The notes under the pieces: generated by a model | Told to the model about the DNA's origin: nothing | The model's input: only the letters and a program-made list of their open reading frames with translations | The model's database searches: none | In this document: one piece after another, positions 1-6,900 of the stretch | Layout: each line of letters starts with the position of its first letter | Position numbering within the stretch: position 1 is the stretch's first letter | Program-made: the position numbers and the translations under genes | NCBI GenBank assembly: GCA_002396125.1 | Contig: DGWL01000019.1 | Coordinates: 1 to 11,636, forward strand | From: Porphyromonadaceae bacterium UBA4259 | GTDB taxonomy: Bacteria; Bacteroidota; Bacteroidia; Bacteroidales; Muribaculaceae | Reading direction: 5' to 3' | DNA length: 11,636 nt

Positions 1-521
1 GGGTCGTCGGTGGGTTCAAGAAGAACTGCTCCCGCGGCGTCGCCAAAGAGTGGGCAAGTGGCGCGATCTTGATAGTCGGTCATACTTGTCATCTTCTCGG
101 CACACACCACAATAACTTTCTTGTAAAGCCCAGCCTTGATGTAGGCGCTAGCTGCGTAGGAGCCCACGATAAATCCCGCGCAAGCTGCTTGGATGTCGTA
201 GCCGTAGCAATTTTTCTCCATTCCGCAGTTGTGCATGATTATCGATGCTGTCGATGGAAAGCGATAATCGGGGTTGGAAGTTGGGCAAATGAGCAGGTCC
301 ACATCGTCGGGGTTGGTGCCTGTTTCGGCAAGCAATTTGCTCACTGCCTTGATTCCCAGATAGGAAGAACCTACATTCTCCTTAAGCACATGACGCTCCT
401 TGATACCCACGCGGGTGGTAATCCACTCGTCGTTAGTATCGACCATGTGTGAGAGTTCCTCGTTGTCAAGAATGTCGTCGGGGATATAAGAAGCAATGCC
501 TGTAATCTTTGCGTTAAGCAT
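1..521 (-). CDS. fabH: Beta-ketoacyl-ACP synthase III (FabH), C-terminus beyond window
   Basis: FabH condenses an acyl-CoA primer (usually acetyl-CoA) with malonyl-ACP to start type II fatty acid synthesis in the cytoplasm. The first ~173 residues are visible, about half of the usual ~330. The reading frame from the ATG at 521 gives MLNAKITGIASYIPDD, a typical FabH N-terminus. It continues through DEWITTRVGIKER (residues 31-43) and NPDYRFPSTA (83-92) to the active-site motif DIQAACAGF (109-117), whose catalytic cysteine is Cys114. FGDAAGA follows near the cut. The catalytic His and Asn lie beyond the window, so they cannot be checked. The gene is third in transcription order after DUF177 and rpmF, 225 bases downstream of rpmF. 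No Shine-Dalgarno sequence is seen before the start. Function is confident from the Cys motif; primer preference cannot be read. Confidence 0.95.
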   Translation of the reverse strand, partial: MLNAKITGIASYIPDDILDNEELSHMVDTNDEWITTRVGIKERHVLKENVGSSYLGIKAVSKLLAETGTNPDDVDLLICPTSNPDYRFPSTASIIMHNCGMEKNCYGYDIQAACAGFIVGSYAASAYIKAGLYKKVIVVCAEKMTSMTDYQDRATCPLFGDAAGAVLLEPTDD

Positions 522-746
522 AATGCGTGAAAAGTTTCTTTTAAAAAACAGTTGTTACAGTGGGTTAGTGTTTGGTTGAGAAAAATGAGTCATCCACAAA
601 AATCAATCCTAAATATACCGCCAACCGCACGGGGTGGCTTGCTCATTGTGATGTGCCTTGTTGCTTACCCCTGCCTGTTGATGTATATTCAGGATTGTGG
701 AGTCATTTTCTCTCTTAAAGGTGTGAGTTGTGCAGTGCTTGTTGTG
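522..746. other. rpmF-fabH intergenic gap, no gene found
   Basis: These 225 bases separate rpmF from fabH. I see no credible small gene on either strand. Read on the minus strand, TATATTTA (about 613-620) resembles a Bacteroidetes -7 element but has no matching -33 box, so I do not call a promoter. No stable GC-rich hairpin with a T-run is apparent. Transcription may simply read through. Confidence 0.5.
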
Positions 747-932
747 TTATACAGCAGCCTCATCGTCAAACACCTTCTTGCCACGGTAGTAACCGCACTC
801 GGGGCATACGGTGTGATAAACATGCCATGCGCCGCAGTTGCTGCAACGGGCGATAGTTGGTGCAACAGCCACGTCGTGAGTTCTTCTCTTGGCTGTGCGG
901 GTCTTCGATTGTCTACGTTTAGGATGTGCCAT
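747..932 (-). CDS. rpmF: 50S ribosomal protein L32
   Basis: L32 is a small protein of the large ribosomal subunit. The 61-residue product starts MAHPKRRQSKTRTAKRR, the basic N-terminal signature of bacterial L32. It carries a zinc-ribbon pattern: Cys30 and Cys33 in CSNCG, then Cys43 and Cys46 in CPECG. All four cysteines are present, so this is the zinc-binding form rather than a cysteine-free paralogue. The length matches the family (about 55-65 residues). It lies 11 bases downstream of the DUF177 gene and is almost certainly cotranscribed with it. DUF177-rpmF adjacency is one of the most conserved pairs in bacteria. Confidence 0.97.
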   Translation of the reverse strand: MAHPKRRQSKTRTAKRRTHDVAVAPTIARCSNCGAWHVYHTVCPECGYYRGKKVFDDEAAV

Positions 933-943
933 TTCTTTGTAAT

Positions 944-1507
944 TTATTTTTTATTGTTATTGTTTTCTTTCAACTGCCGCAGCGCTGCCCATCGTGGGTC
1001 GATGTCGTCATCGGTGGCTTCGGCGGTCTCGCTTGCTGGGGTCATGAAATCCTCGTCGCTGTCGTAGCCGCGTGCCGTGTGCTCCCTAAGCCGGCCAAGC
1101 ATTTCCTCATTGCATTCACCTGGGGAGTGAACATGCATCATGGGGATGGTGAGCAGCACAGTGTCGCGCACTATAGGCTCCAAGTCAAGTGACCTCCATG
1201 ACGACGGAATCACTAGCACGTTGTCGAGGCTGTCGTCTAGCGCGTCGCCCATTTTAACGGTCAGGTGGTAACTGGTGTCGACGTTGTGCTCCATGTCGTC
1301 GAGGCAACGGTCGCATGGAATAGTGATAACGCCGCTGCAAGCGAAGTCAAGGTCGTAGATGCCCTCCTGAGTGTGACTCACCTTAATGGCGACATCGACA
1401 CTTCCGGAGCGTACTTCGGAAACCTCGATTTCGTTGAAAAACTTGCCATCTAAATGGTAGCTAAATTCTTGACTACCAAACGGTAAGCTTGCGATGGATA
1501 ACTTCAT
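944..1507 (-). CDS. DUF177 / YceD family protein
   Basis: YceD-family (DUF177) proteins are encoded beside rpmF in most bacteria. In some lineages they are linked to 23S rRNA accumulation, but the biochemical role is not settled. The called product is 187 residues. It contains the family's CDRCL motif (Cys65 and Cys68) and a later Cys132 in HSPGEC. It ends in an acidic linker, then DPRWAALRQLK, the usual YceD C-terminal signature, and a short Asn/Lys tail. I chose the ATG at 1507, giving MKLSIASLPFG. The frame extends six codons upstream to a TTG at 1525, but the ATG is the commoner codon and begins at the usual family N-terminus. A promoter sits about 40 bases upstream. This is the first gene of the DUF177-rpmF-fabH unit. 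Confidence 0.9.
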   Translation of the reverse strand: MKLSIASLPFGSQEFSYHLDGKFFNEIEVSEVRSGSVDVAIKVSHTQEGIYDLDFACSGVITIPCDRCLDDMEHNVDTSYHLTVKMGDALDDSLDNVLVIPSSWRSLDLEPIVRDTVLLTIPMMHVHSPGECNEEMLGRLREHTARGYDSDEDFMTPASETAEATDDDIDPRWAALRQLKENNNNKK

Positions 1508-1547
1508 CTCAGCCAATTTTTCCAACTATTTCTCGTTAAAATCGGCG

Positions 1548-1578
1548 CAAAGATAACAACATTCTCGCTAATAATCAA
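1548..1578 (-). promoter_or_regulatory. Bacteroidetes-type promoter for DUF177-rpmF-fabH
   Basis: Read on the minus strand, a -33 TTG (1576-1578) is followed by exactly 20 bases and TATCTTTG (1548-1555). The latter is a full match to the Bacteroidetes -7 consensus TAnnTTTG. Transcription would start roughly 1535-1542, leaving a leader of about 30 bases before the ATG at 1507. Sequence and position agree; activity is inferred. Confidence 0.75.
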
Positions 1579-1691
1579 CGATTTTGAGCGATTTTTTAAT
1601 TTTTTAGGGAAAAAAGGCAACTATTGGGCAGTTGGAGCGGTTTGTCTTCTTTTTTTACGACAATTAAGGACAATATCTCAGTTGATGTTTT

Positions 1692-1807
1692 ATTAAGGAC
1701 AATTGCCGGTAGGTCAAACAAAAACAACAAGTCCTAACAAAGAAAACAAATATTTTTTGTTGATTTTGTTGTTTTTTGTTGACTTTGTTTGATTATTAAT
1801 GAATTAG
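1692..1807. repeat. Direct repeat copy A (~116 bp, hairpin-forming)
   Basis: The copy matches 1943-2059 at roughly 90% by eye: about nine substitutions plus three indel bases. It runs from ATTAAGGACAATTGCC to ATTATTAATGAATTAG. Inside are two 17-base arms, TCAAACAAAAACAACAA (1714-1730) and TTGTTGACTTTGTTTGA (1776-1792). They are inverted complements except at two positions and enclose a 45-base AT-rich loop. The unit is also bracketed by a perfect 9-base inverted pair, TATCTCAGT (1674-1682) and ACTGAGATA (1813-1821). No target-site duplication or transposase is visible. A small non-autonomous element or a structured 3' UTR repeat would both fit. Confidence 0.8.
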
Positions 1808-1831
1808 TGTGTACTGAGATAGTAAAAGTTG

Positions 1832-1939
1832 CCGCCCGTTGGGCGGAAATAAAAGCTTCGCTAAAATTATTATTTTTTAAAATTTTAAACTCATTTAATT
1901 TTAGCGCCAACGGCGCACTAATTTTCTCGCGCAAGCGAG
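1832..1939. repeat. Spacer cassette of nested and tandem stem-loops
   Basis: Between the two repeat copies lie three short perfect hairpins: CCGCCC-gtt-GGGCGG (1832-1846), GCGCC-aac-GGCGC (1904-1916) and CTCGC-gcaa-GCGAG (1926-1939). There is also an 11-base perfect inverted pair, CGCTAAAATTA (1859-1869) and TAATTTTAGCG (1896-1906). The last pair overlaps the second hairpin, so the two cannot form fully at the same time. The GC-rich stems in an AT-rich background suggest a folded RNA or a repeat-derived element. None is followed by a clean T-run, so I do not call a terminator. Confidence 0.65.
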
Positions 1940-1942
1940 CAT

Positions 1943-2059
1943 ATTTAAGACAATTGCCGATGAAGGTCAAACAAAAACAACAAGCCCTAAAAAAGAAACA
2001 AATATTTTTTGTTGCTTTTGTTTTCATTTGTTGACTTTGTTTGATTATTAATGAATTAG
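1943..2059. repeat. Direct repeat copy B (~117 bp), overlapping the MATE stop
   Basis: This second copy of 1692-1807 has identical hairpin arms (1967-1983 and 2028-2044, 44-base loop) and an identical 3' end through GATTATTAATGAATTAG. Its last bases include the TTA at 2056-2058, the reverse-strand TAA stop of the MATE gene, so the repeat is part of that gene's end. The outer TATCTCAGT/ACTGAGATA pair that brackets copy A is absent here. In MATE transcripts the hairpin would form immediately after the stop codon. Confidence 0.8.
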
Positions 2060-3444
2060 AGTGCCTCATTTCTCACTCTCTCGCCTCTCACCAGAGCGTT
2101 GATCTTGCGCATCTCAAGGATGAGCAGCACCACGCCAATGAGGGCGGCGAGAAGGTCGCTGATGGGGAATGCCAGCCACACGCCGTCGAGTTTCATCACC
2201 GGTGGCAACACGAGCAAAATGGGCAGCAGGAATATTACCTGGCGCGACAGGCTCATGAATATCGACTTGGTGGCTTCGCCTAGCGACTGGAAGAAATTGG
2301 TGGTGACAATTTGGAAACCTGCGACAAAGAACACCACATTACCCAGTGGGATGCCGTGCTCGCACGCGGCAATTAGGCTCGGGTCGGTGGTGAAAATACG
2401 TGCCACAAGGCCGGGACAGAATACACTCACCAGCGTGCCCAGCAGGCACACCACAGTGCCCACCGCCACAGTGAGCCAGTAGGCACGCTTGAGGCGGTCG
2501 AAGCGCTTGGCGCCGTAGTTGAATCCCACAATGGGTTGCATGCCCATGCACACTCCCAGCACAAACATCACCGCGAGCTGGGTGAAGGTCATGAAAATGC
2601 CCATTGCCGCCACGCTGGTGTCGCCGCCGTAGCGATACACCGTGTGGTTGAGCACGGCATTAATCACGCAGCCGGCAGTGTTGACGATGCAGGGTGCGGC
2701 GCCCACCGCAAGGATGGGCTTGAGAATTTCCCAGCTCAACTTGTAGATGCCGCGCGAGTAGTGAATCTCGCTCTTGGGGTTGAAGAAGTGATGCTGCACG
2801 TAGGCCATGGCTATGAGCATGGAGATGTCGGTGGCAATGGCGGCACCCTTGATGCCCCACTTGAGCCCGAAGATGAAAATTGGGGCAAGCACTACGTTAC
2901 ACCCGGCACCAATGAAATTGGCCCACATCGCCTTCTTGGGATAGCCGGTGGCGCGCATGATGTTGCTGAACGAGAATGTGAGGTTGTTGAACAGCAAGCC
3001 TGGCAGCATGTACATCATGAAGTCGCGGGCATAGGGCAGCGACGTTTCGCTGGCACCAAAGAGGCGCAGCACCTCATCGATGAAGATGGCAAACATTGCC
3101 AGGTAGAACGTGCCAAACACGAGTGTCATCACCAGGCTGTTGCCCAATATCATCTCGGCTGTGCGGCGCTTGCCCTGGCCAAGCACTATCGAGGTGCGTG
3201 CTCCGGCACCGCCACCGATGAGCACGCCAAAAGCCGCCGACACGTTCATCACCGGGAAGGTGATGGCCAGGCCGGCAATGGCATCGGGGCCCACTCCTTG
3301 ACCAATGAACATGCGGTCGATAATGTTGTAGACCGACATTACCACCATGCCCACCACCGATGGCAAGCTGTACTTGAATAACAGCTTGCCAATGGGGGCT
3401 TTATCTAGTTCATTAAGTCGGTTGTGTGCCTGAGAGCTTGCCAT
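2056..3444 (-). CDS. MATE family multidrug/cation efflux transporter
   Basis: A 462-residue inner-membrane protein of the MATE superfamily, which exports drugs or metabolites in exchange for Na+ or H+. The N-terminus (PIGKLLFKYSLPSVVGM, then YNIIDRMFIGQGVG at about 40-53) is characteristic of MepA/DinF-like MATE proteins. There are about twelve hydrophobic segments in two pseudo-symmetric halves. The second half repeats the pattern around GMQPIVGFNYGAKRFDRLKRA. Length is normal (440-470). The start is the ATG at 3444, 32 bases after the TPR gene's stop, which supports cotranscription. The C-terminus is short and charged (ERVRNEAL), and its TAA stop lies inside repeat copy B, so the last residues may have been changed by the repeat. 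Substrate cannot be predicted. Confidence 0.92.
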   Translation of the reverse strand: MASSQAHNRLNELDKAPIGKLLFKYSLPSVVGMVVMSVYNIIDRMFIGQGVGPDAIAGLAITFPVMNVSAAFGVLIGGGAGARTSIVLGQGKRRTAEMILGNSLVMTLVFGTFYLAMFAIFIDEVLRLFGASETSLPYARDFMMYMLPGLLFNNLTFSFSNIMRATGYPKKAMWANFIGAGCNVVLAPIFIFGLKWGIKGAAIATDISMLIAMAYVQHHFFNPKSEIHYSRGIYKLSWEILKPILAVGAAPCIVNTAGCVINAVLNHTVYRYGGDTSVAAMGIFMTFTQLAVMFVLGVCMGMQPIVGFNYGAKRFDRLKRAYWLTVAVGTVVCLLGTLVSVFCPGLVARIFTTDPSLIAACEHGIPLGNVVFFVAGFQIVTTNFFQSLGEATKSIFMSLSRQVIFLLPILLVLPPVMKLDGVWLAFPISDLLAALIGVVLLILEMRKINALVRGERVRNEAL

Positions 3445-3476
3445 CCTTGGGATTTTTTAGTCTAATAATAATTATA

Positions 3477-4331
3477 TTACTTGATAATGTCGAGCCAAGT
3501 GGGGTCGCCGGTCTTCTTGGCCTTAGCTTTGAAAAGCTTCTCAACAGTCTTGAAGTCGGCTTTCTTGAGATGCCTGAGCACATAGAGCGCACGGGCGTTG
3601 TCCTTGTCGCGCTCAAGCGCGCTTATCACGTCTTTGGTGGCTTTCTCATAGTCCCAGTCGTTGTAGTAGTCGGTGGCGCGCATGGCATAGGGGTCGGCAA
3701 GTTCAGGCTCAAGTTTGATAGCCATCGAGTAGGCCTTGATGGCATCCTTGCGCTTGCCCTGCGAGTCGGCAATAGTGCCAATGCCCAGGTAGCCTTCCAC
3801 AAACTTTGGGTTCAACTGCACCATGTAGCCGTAGTCGACCATTGCCTCGTCGTAGCGGTGAAGCTTGCGGTAGAGATTGCCGCGACGCACGTAGCAGTCA
3901 AAGTCCTTGTCGTCAAACCTGAGTGCCATGTTCAGGTCCTCGATGGCGCTGATGGTGTCCTTGAGCTGCAGGTGAATAGTAGAGCGGGTGTAGTGTATCC
4001 AGTTGAGCATGTAGGTGTCGCTGGGGTCGATTTTGCACTCGCGAGCGCGTTCCATAGCCTCTAGAGCATCGCCTGGCTGGTCCAAGTCGCTCTTGATGGC
4101 TGCGAGATAGGCCCAACCGTAGGCATCATCGGGGTTGCCTTTCACATATTTGTCGATATAGTTCAAGGCAGTGCTCAAGTCTTCGTTGCTGTAGGCCTCA
4201 ACTCCCTTGTCGAGGTCGGCACGTGTGCTGACGACCGTTTTTTTCACACGCGCAATCTTCTTCACCGACTTGGCGCTCACGGCGCCGGCCAGCAAAGCAA
4301 GGAGCATAATAAAAATGGATATTCTCTTCAT
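3477..4331 (-). CDS. Secreted or periplasmic tetratricopeptide repeat protein
   Basis: The 284-residue product starts with a signal peptide (MKRISIFIMLLALLAGAVSA, likely cleaved after residue 20). There is no lipobox cysteine, so it is predicted to be soluble in the periplasm. A basic linker (21-35) precedes about six TPR-like helical repeats at roughly 39-245. The clearest are YVRRGNLYRKLHRYDEAMVDYGYMVQLNP split across 147-175, and the next two at 178-211 and 212-245. TPR arrays bind partner proteins; no catalytic domain is visible, so the partner is unknown. The gene lies 21 bases downstream of rubrerythrin and 32 bases upstream of the MATE gene, apparently in the same transcript. I do not recognise a named family. 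Confidence 0.85.
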   Translation of the reverse strand: MKRISIFIMLLALLAGAVSAKSVKKIARVKKTVVSTRADLDKGVEAYSNEDLSTALNYIDKYVKGNPDDAYGWAYLAAIKSDLDQPGDALEAMERARECKIDPSDTYMLNWIHYTRSTIHLQLKDTISAIEDLNMALRFDDKDFDCYVRRGNLYRKLHRYDEAMVDYGYMVQLNPKFVEGYLGIGTIADSQGKRKDAIKAYSMAIKLEPELADPYAMRATDYYNDWDYEKATKDVISALERDKDNARALYVLRHLKKADFKTVEKLFKAKAKKTGDPTWLDIIK

Positions 4332-4352
4332 TGTTGTAAAAGGTGTTGGTTA

Positions 4353-4895
4353 TTAATAATTCTCGGCCTTAATCTGGAAATAGGCCTGTGGATGAGCGCA
4401 CACTGGGCACTCGGCGGGAGCTTTCTTGCCAACAACGATGTGGCCGCAGTTGCTGCACTGCCAAATCACATCGCCATCGCGCGAGAACACAACCTCGTCC
4501 TCAATGTTCTTCAACAGCTTGCGGTAGCGCTCCTCGTGCTCCTTCTCGATGGCGGCAACACCGCGCATCTTCTCGGCAATCTCGGCAAAGCCCTCGGCCT
4601 CGGCCTCTTGAGCCATGCGGTCATACATGCTGGTCCACTCGAAGTTCTCGCCGGCGGCAGCGGCGGCAAGGTTCTCGGTAGTGGCCTTGATAGCGCCGCC
4701 TTCCAGATACTTGAACCACATCTTGGCGTGCTCTTTCTCGTTCTTGGCTGTTTCCTCAAAGATGGCGGCAATCTGCACATATCCGTCTTTCTTAGCCTTG
4801 CTTGCCCAGTAGTCATACTTGTTGCGAGCCATCGACTCACCGGCAAAAGCCTCCATTAAGTTTTTCTCGGTCTTGGTGCCTTTTAATTCTTTCAT
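4353..4895 (-). CDS. rbr: Rubrerythrin (diiron peroxidase with rubredoxin domain)
   Basis: Rubrerythrin reduces hydrogen peroxide to water in the cytoplasm of anaerobes, taking electrons through a rubredoxin-type iron site. The 180-residue protein has the two-domain layout. The N-terminal four-helix bundle supplies Glu20 (FAGES), Glu53 and His56 (NEKEHA), Glu83/Glu86 (GENFEW) and Glu117/His120 (IEKEHE), the candidate diiron ligands. The C-terminal rubredoxin-like domain has Cys147 and Cys150 (CSNCG) and Cys163 and Cys166 (CPVC). Nothing key appears missing, and length is close to the ~190 of the classical enzyme. It follows the Na/Pi transporter gene after a 52-base gap and precedes the TPR gene. 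No separate promoter was found in the gap, though the sequence is very AT-rich. Confidence 0.96.
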   Translation of the reverse strand: MKELKGTKTEKNLMEAFAGESMARNKYDYWASKAKKDGYVQIAAIFEETAKNEKEHAKMWFKYLEGGAIKATTENLAAAAAGENFEWTSMYDRMAQEAEAEGFAEIAEKMRGVAAIEKEHEERYRKLLKNIEDEVVFSRDGDVIWQCSNCGHIVVGKKAPAECPVCAHPQAYFQIKAENY

Positions 4896-4947
4896 GATTG
4901 TGTAAAAATTTTAAAGTGAATATTAATTATATTATTGTGTTGTTATC

Positions 4948-6771
4948 TCAATCGTTCTTGGCCACTTGTTCCATCTTGATGCTGGCTTCTTTTTCTTCCT
5001 GGTTGAGCAGGTGGCGACGTCGCTGCTCGTTAACGCCGTCAATGACGTTGGTGATGTAGTCGCCCATCTTCTCCACCTCGCCCACGATGTCCATGTAGAA
5101 GATACCCGCCTGATAGGGGTACTTCTTTTGGTTGATGTTCTCGATGTTCTCGGTGCGTAGCTGATTGCGGTAGTTGTTGATTTCGCGCTCCTTGTTGTAG
5201 CTGCGCATCAGGTCGTCGCTGCCCACGTTTTCCACGTCGCTCAAGATAACTATCATGTTGCTCATGGCTTCGCTCACATACTTGAGGATGGTGTCGATGT
5301 TCTTGTAGTTCTCATCGCCAAAGTGGGCACCTATCTCCTCTTTGCGCACGAGGGTGCGCCCCACGTTGTAGCAGCTGTCGGCAATGCTCTCTATCTCGCT
5401 CACCCACCGCAGCATTGTGGCCACCTGCATCTTCGCCTCATAGCTCAAGCGGCCTTCCACCACCTTGTTGAGGTAGTTGGCAATCTCAATTTCCATGCGG
5501 TCGCTCATGTCCTCATATTTTCCCAGCCTGGTGTAAAGCTTGTTGAACTCCTCGGTGCCGGTGCGTGTGTGGATGAGTTGCTTGGCCATGCCCAGCATGC
5601 GGTCAACACGCTCGGCCATCACCACAATCTCGCGTTGCGCTTGCATGATGTTGAGCTCGCCGGCATTGAGCAAGCCAGCCTGGATGTACTTGAGTTGGAA
5701 TTCCTCCTCGTCGCGCTTGCGGTTCTTGACCAGCTTGTCGACAAGCATAACATATTGCCGTGTGAACCAAATCATCACCACCAGGCTAAGCACGTTATAC
5801 ACCGTGTGCCACAGTGCCAGGCCCACGGCAACGCTGCCGGCCATGGGTTGTAGAGCTTCGCCGGCGGTGGTGCCGCTAAGCACGGCGCTATATAGGGCTG
5901 TGGGATCGCCGGCGCCCACCACGTCGCGGGTGAGCCACACGATGAACTTGCTTGTGAACGGGAAGAAGAACGCCAGCATGAGCACTGCTGTGAAGATGTT
6001 ATACATCAAGTGTCCCAGCGCAGCCTTCTTGGCAGCGGTGTTACCGCCCATCGACGCCAGCAGTGGCGGGATGGCTGTGCCCACGTTGCCGCCAAGCATC
6101 ATGGCGCAAGCCATGTCGAAGGGTAACCACCCGCGAGAGCACAGCACCAGCACCAGGGCAAAGGTGGCGGCACTCGACTGGATAATAATCGTGAGCACCA
6201 GGCCCACTGCCATCATCAGCAACATAGACCACACGCCCATGCCGGTCACCGACTTGAGCCATGCCAGCAACTCGGGATTCTTGTCGAGCTCGGGCACATT
6301 GGCACCAATGGCGGCCAAGCCCATGAACAGGAACGAGAAGCCTATAAGGAACTCGCCAATCGACTTGAGTTGGTGTTTTTTCAGGAACAGCATGGGCACT
6401 CCCACCGCAAGCAACGGCAGCAGCACCACGCCCACGTTGACCTTGAAGCCCAGGAGCGCCACCAGCCACGACGTGAAGGTGGAGCCAAGGTTGGCGCCAA
6501 AGATTACGGCCATCGACTGCTCCAGGCTCATGAGCCCGGCGTTGACAAACGAGACCACAATGCCTGTGCTTGCCGACGAACTTTGAATCAATGCCGTGAG
6601 CAAAATGCCGGTGGCTACTCCCGTGAGGCGGTTGCGGGTCATAGCGCTCAGCAGCGAGCGCAAGCCGTCGCCGGCAGCCTTCTGCAGGCCCTCGCTCATT
6701 ACCTTCATTCCATATAGGAACAAGCACACCGAGCCTACAAGGGCTATAAAGTCGAGTAATGAATAATCCAT
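4948..6771 (-). CDS. Na+/phosphate cotransporter family protein with PhoU-like tail
   Basis: A 607-residue membrane protein of the NptA/YjbB type. These proteins are annotated as Na+-coupled phosphate transporters, and several bacterial members affect phosphate export or homeostasis. Two inverted Na/Pi-cotransporter repeats are visible. The first has QSSSAS (63-68) followed by GANLGST (92-98). The second has QSSAAT (198-203) followed by GGNVGTA (227-233). About eight to ten hydrophobic segments fill residues 1-340. From about 375 to 580 the protein is soluble, helical and PhoU-like, with paired E/D-rich stretches such as VSEIESIADSCYNVGR and GEVEKMGDYITNV. Length and architecture are normal. 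It is first in the probable operon with rubrerythrin, TPR and MATE genes, with a good promoter upstream. Substrate and direction of transport are not decided by sequence. Confidence 0.93.
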   Translation of the reverse strand: MDYSLLDFIALVGSVCLFLYGMKVMSEGLQKAAGDGLRSLLSAMTRNRLTGVATGILLTALIQSSSASTGIVVSFVNAGLMSLEQSMAVIFGANLGSTFTSWLVALLGFKVNVGVVLLPLLAVGVPMLFLKKHQLKSIGEFLIGFSFLFMGLAAIGANVPELDKNPELLAWLKSVTGMGVWSMLLMMAVGLVLTIIIQSSAATFALVLVLCSRGWLPFDMACAMMLGGNVGTAIPPLLASMGGNTAAKKAALGHLMYNIFTAVLMLAFFFPFTSKFIVWLTRDVVGAGDPTALYSAVLSGTTAGEALQPMAGSVAVGLALWHTVYNVLSLVVMIWFTRQYVMLVDKLVKNRKRDEEEFQLKYIQAGLLNAGELNIMQAQREIVVMAERVDRMLGMAKQLIHTRTGTEEFNKLYTRLGKYEDMSDRMEIEIANYLNKVVEGRLSYEAKMQVATMLRWVSEIESIADSCYNVGRTLVRKEEIGAHFGDENYKNIDTILKYVSEAMSNMIVILSDVENVGSDDLMRSYNKEREINNYRNQLRTENIENINQKKYPYQAGIFYMDIVGEVEKMGDYITNVIDGVNEQRRRHLLNQEEKEASIKMEQVAKND

Positions 6772-6810
6772 GCGTCAGGTGCGTTTTTAATTAATCATAG
6801 AATTATTCGG

Positions 6811-6842
6811 CAAATATCGCCAAAATTCTTGACCTTTCCAAA
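6811..6842 (-). promoter_or_regulatory. Promoter for the Na/Pi-rubrerythrin-TPR-MATE unit
   Basis: On the minus strand a -33 TTTG (6839-6842) is followed by exactly 20 bases and GATATTTG (6811-6818), one mismatch from TAnnTTTG. It lies about 40 bases upstream of the ATG at 6771 and just past the pyrH terminator, so transcription downstream starts afresh here. No internal promoter of similar quality was found before repeat copy B. Confidence 0.7.
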
Positions 6843-6900
6843 TAAAAATTTAATTCAAAAAAAACGGCAACAGCACTCCTCAATCTCTCATCGACAATCT

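Larger units (their letters stand above)
1508..2055. other. AT-rich intergenic region with promoter and repeat cassette
   Basis: This 548-base stretch between the MATE gene's 3' end and the DUF177 start holds no credible gene. From left to right it contains the DUF177 promoter, a T/A-rich stretch (about 1590-1660), repeat copy A, a spacer with compact stem-loops, and repeat copy B, which runs into the MATE stop codon. It is visibly more AT-rich than the flanking genes. Open frames across it on both strands read homopolymer-rich, low-complexity protein and are judged spurious. Confidence 0.8.

Noticed and set aside
1789..2034. An 81-codon plus-strand open frame in the repeat region
   Set aside because: It is low complexity, lies within the repeats and spacer and has no recognisable domain.
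1692..2059. CRISPR array
   Set aside because: There are only two repeat units, they are far too long and are internally palindromic, and no cas gene is present.
1734..2069. A 111-codon minus-strand open frame spanning both repeat copies, with NSLIIKQSQQ encoded twice
   Set aside because: The duplicated peptide is just the duplicated DNA. The frame is AT-rich low-complexity sequence, runs through several hairpins and overlaps the MATE 3' end.
2536..3381. A long (281-codon) plus-strand open frame opposite the MATE gene
   Set aside because: It is His/Glu/Ala-rich shadow coding from the antisense of a clear transporter gene.
5540..6586. A 348-codon plus-strand open frame opposite the Na/Pi transporter
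   Set aside because: It is an antisense shadow rich in Ser, Thr and Pro with no domain; the minus-strand gene has clear motifs.
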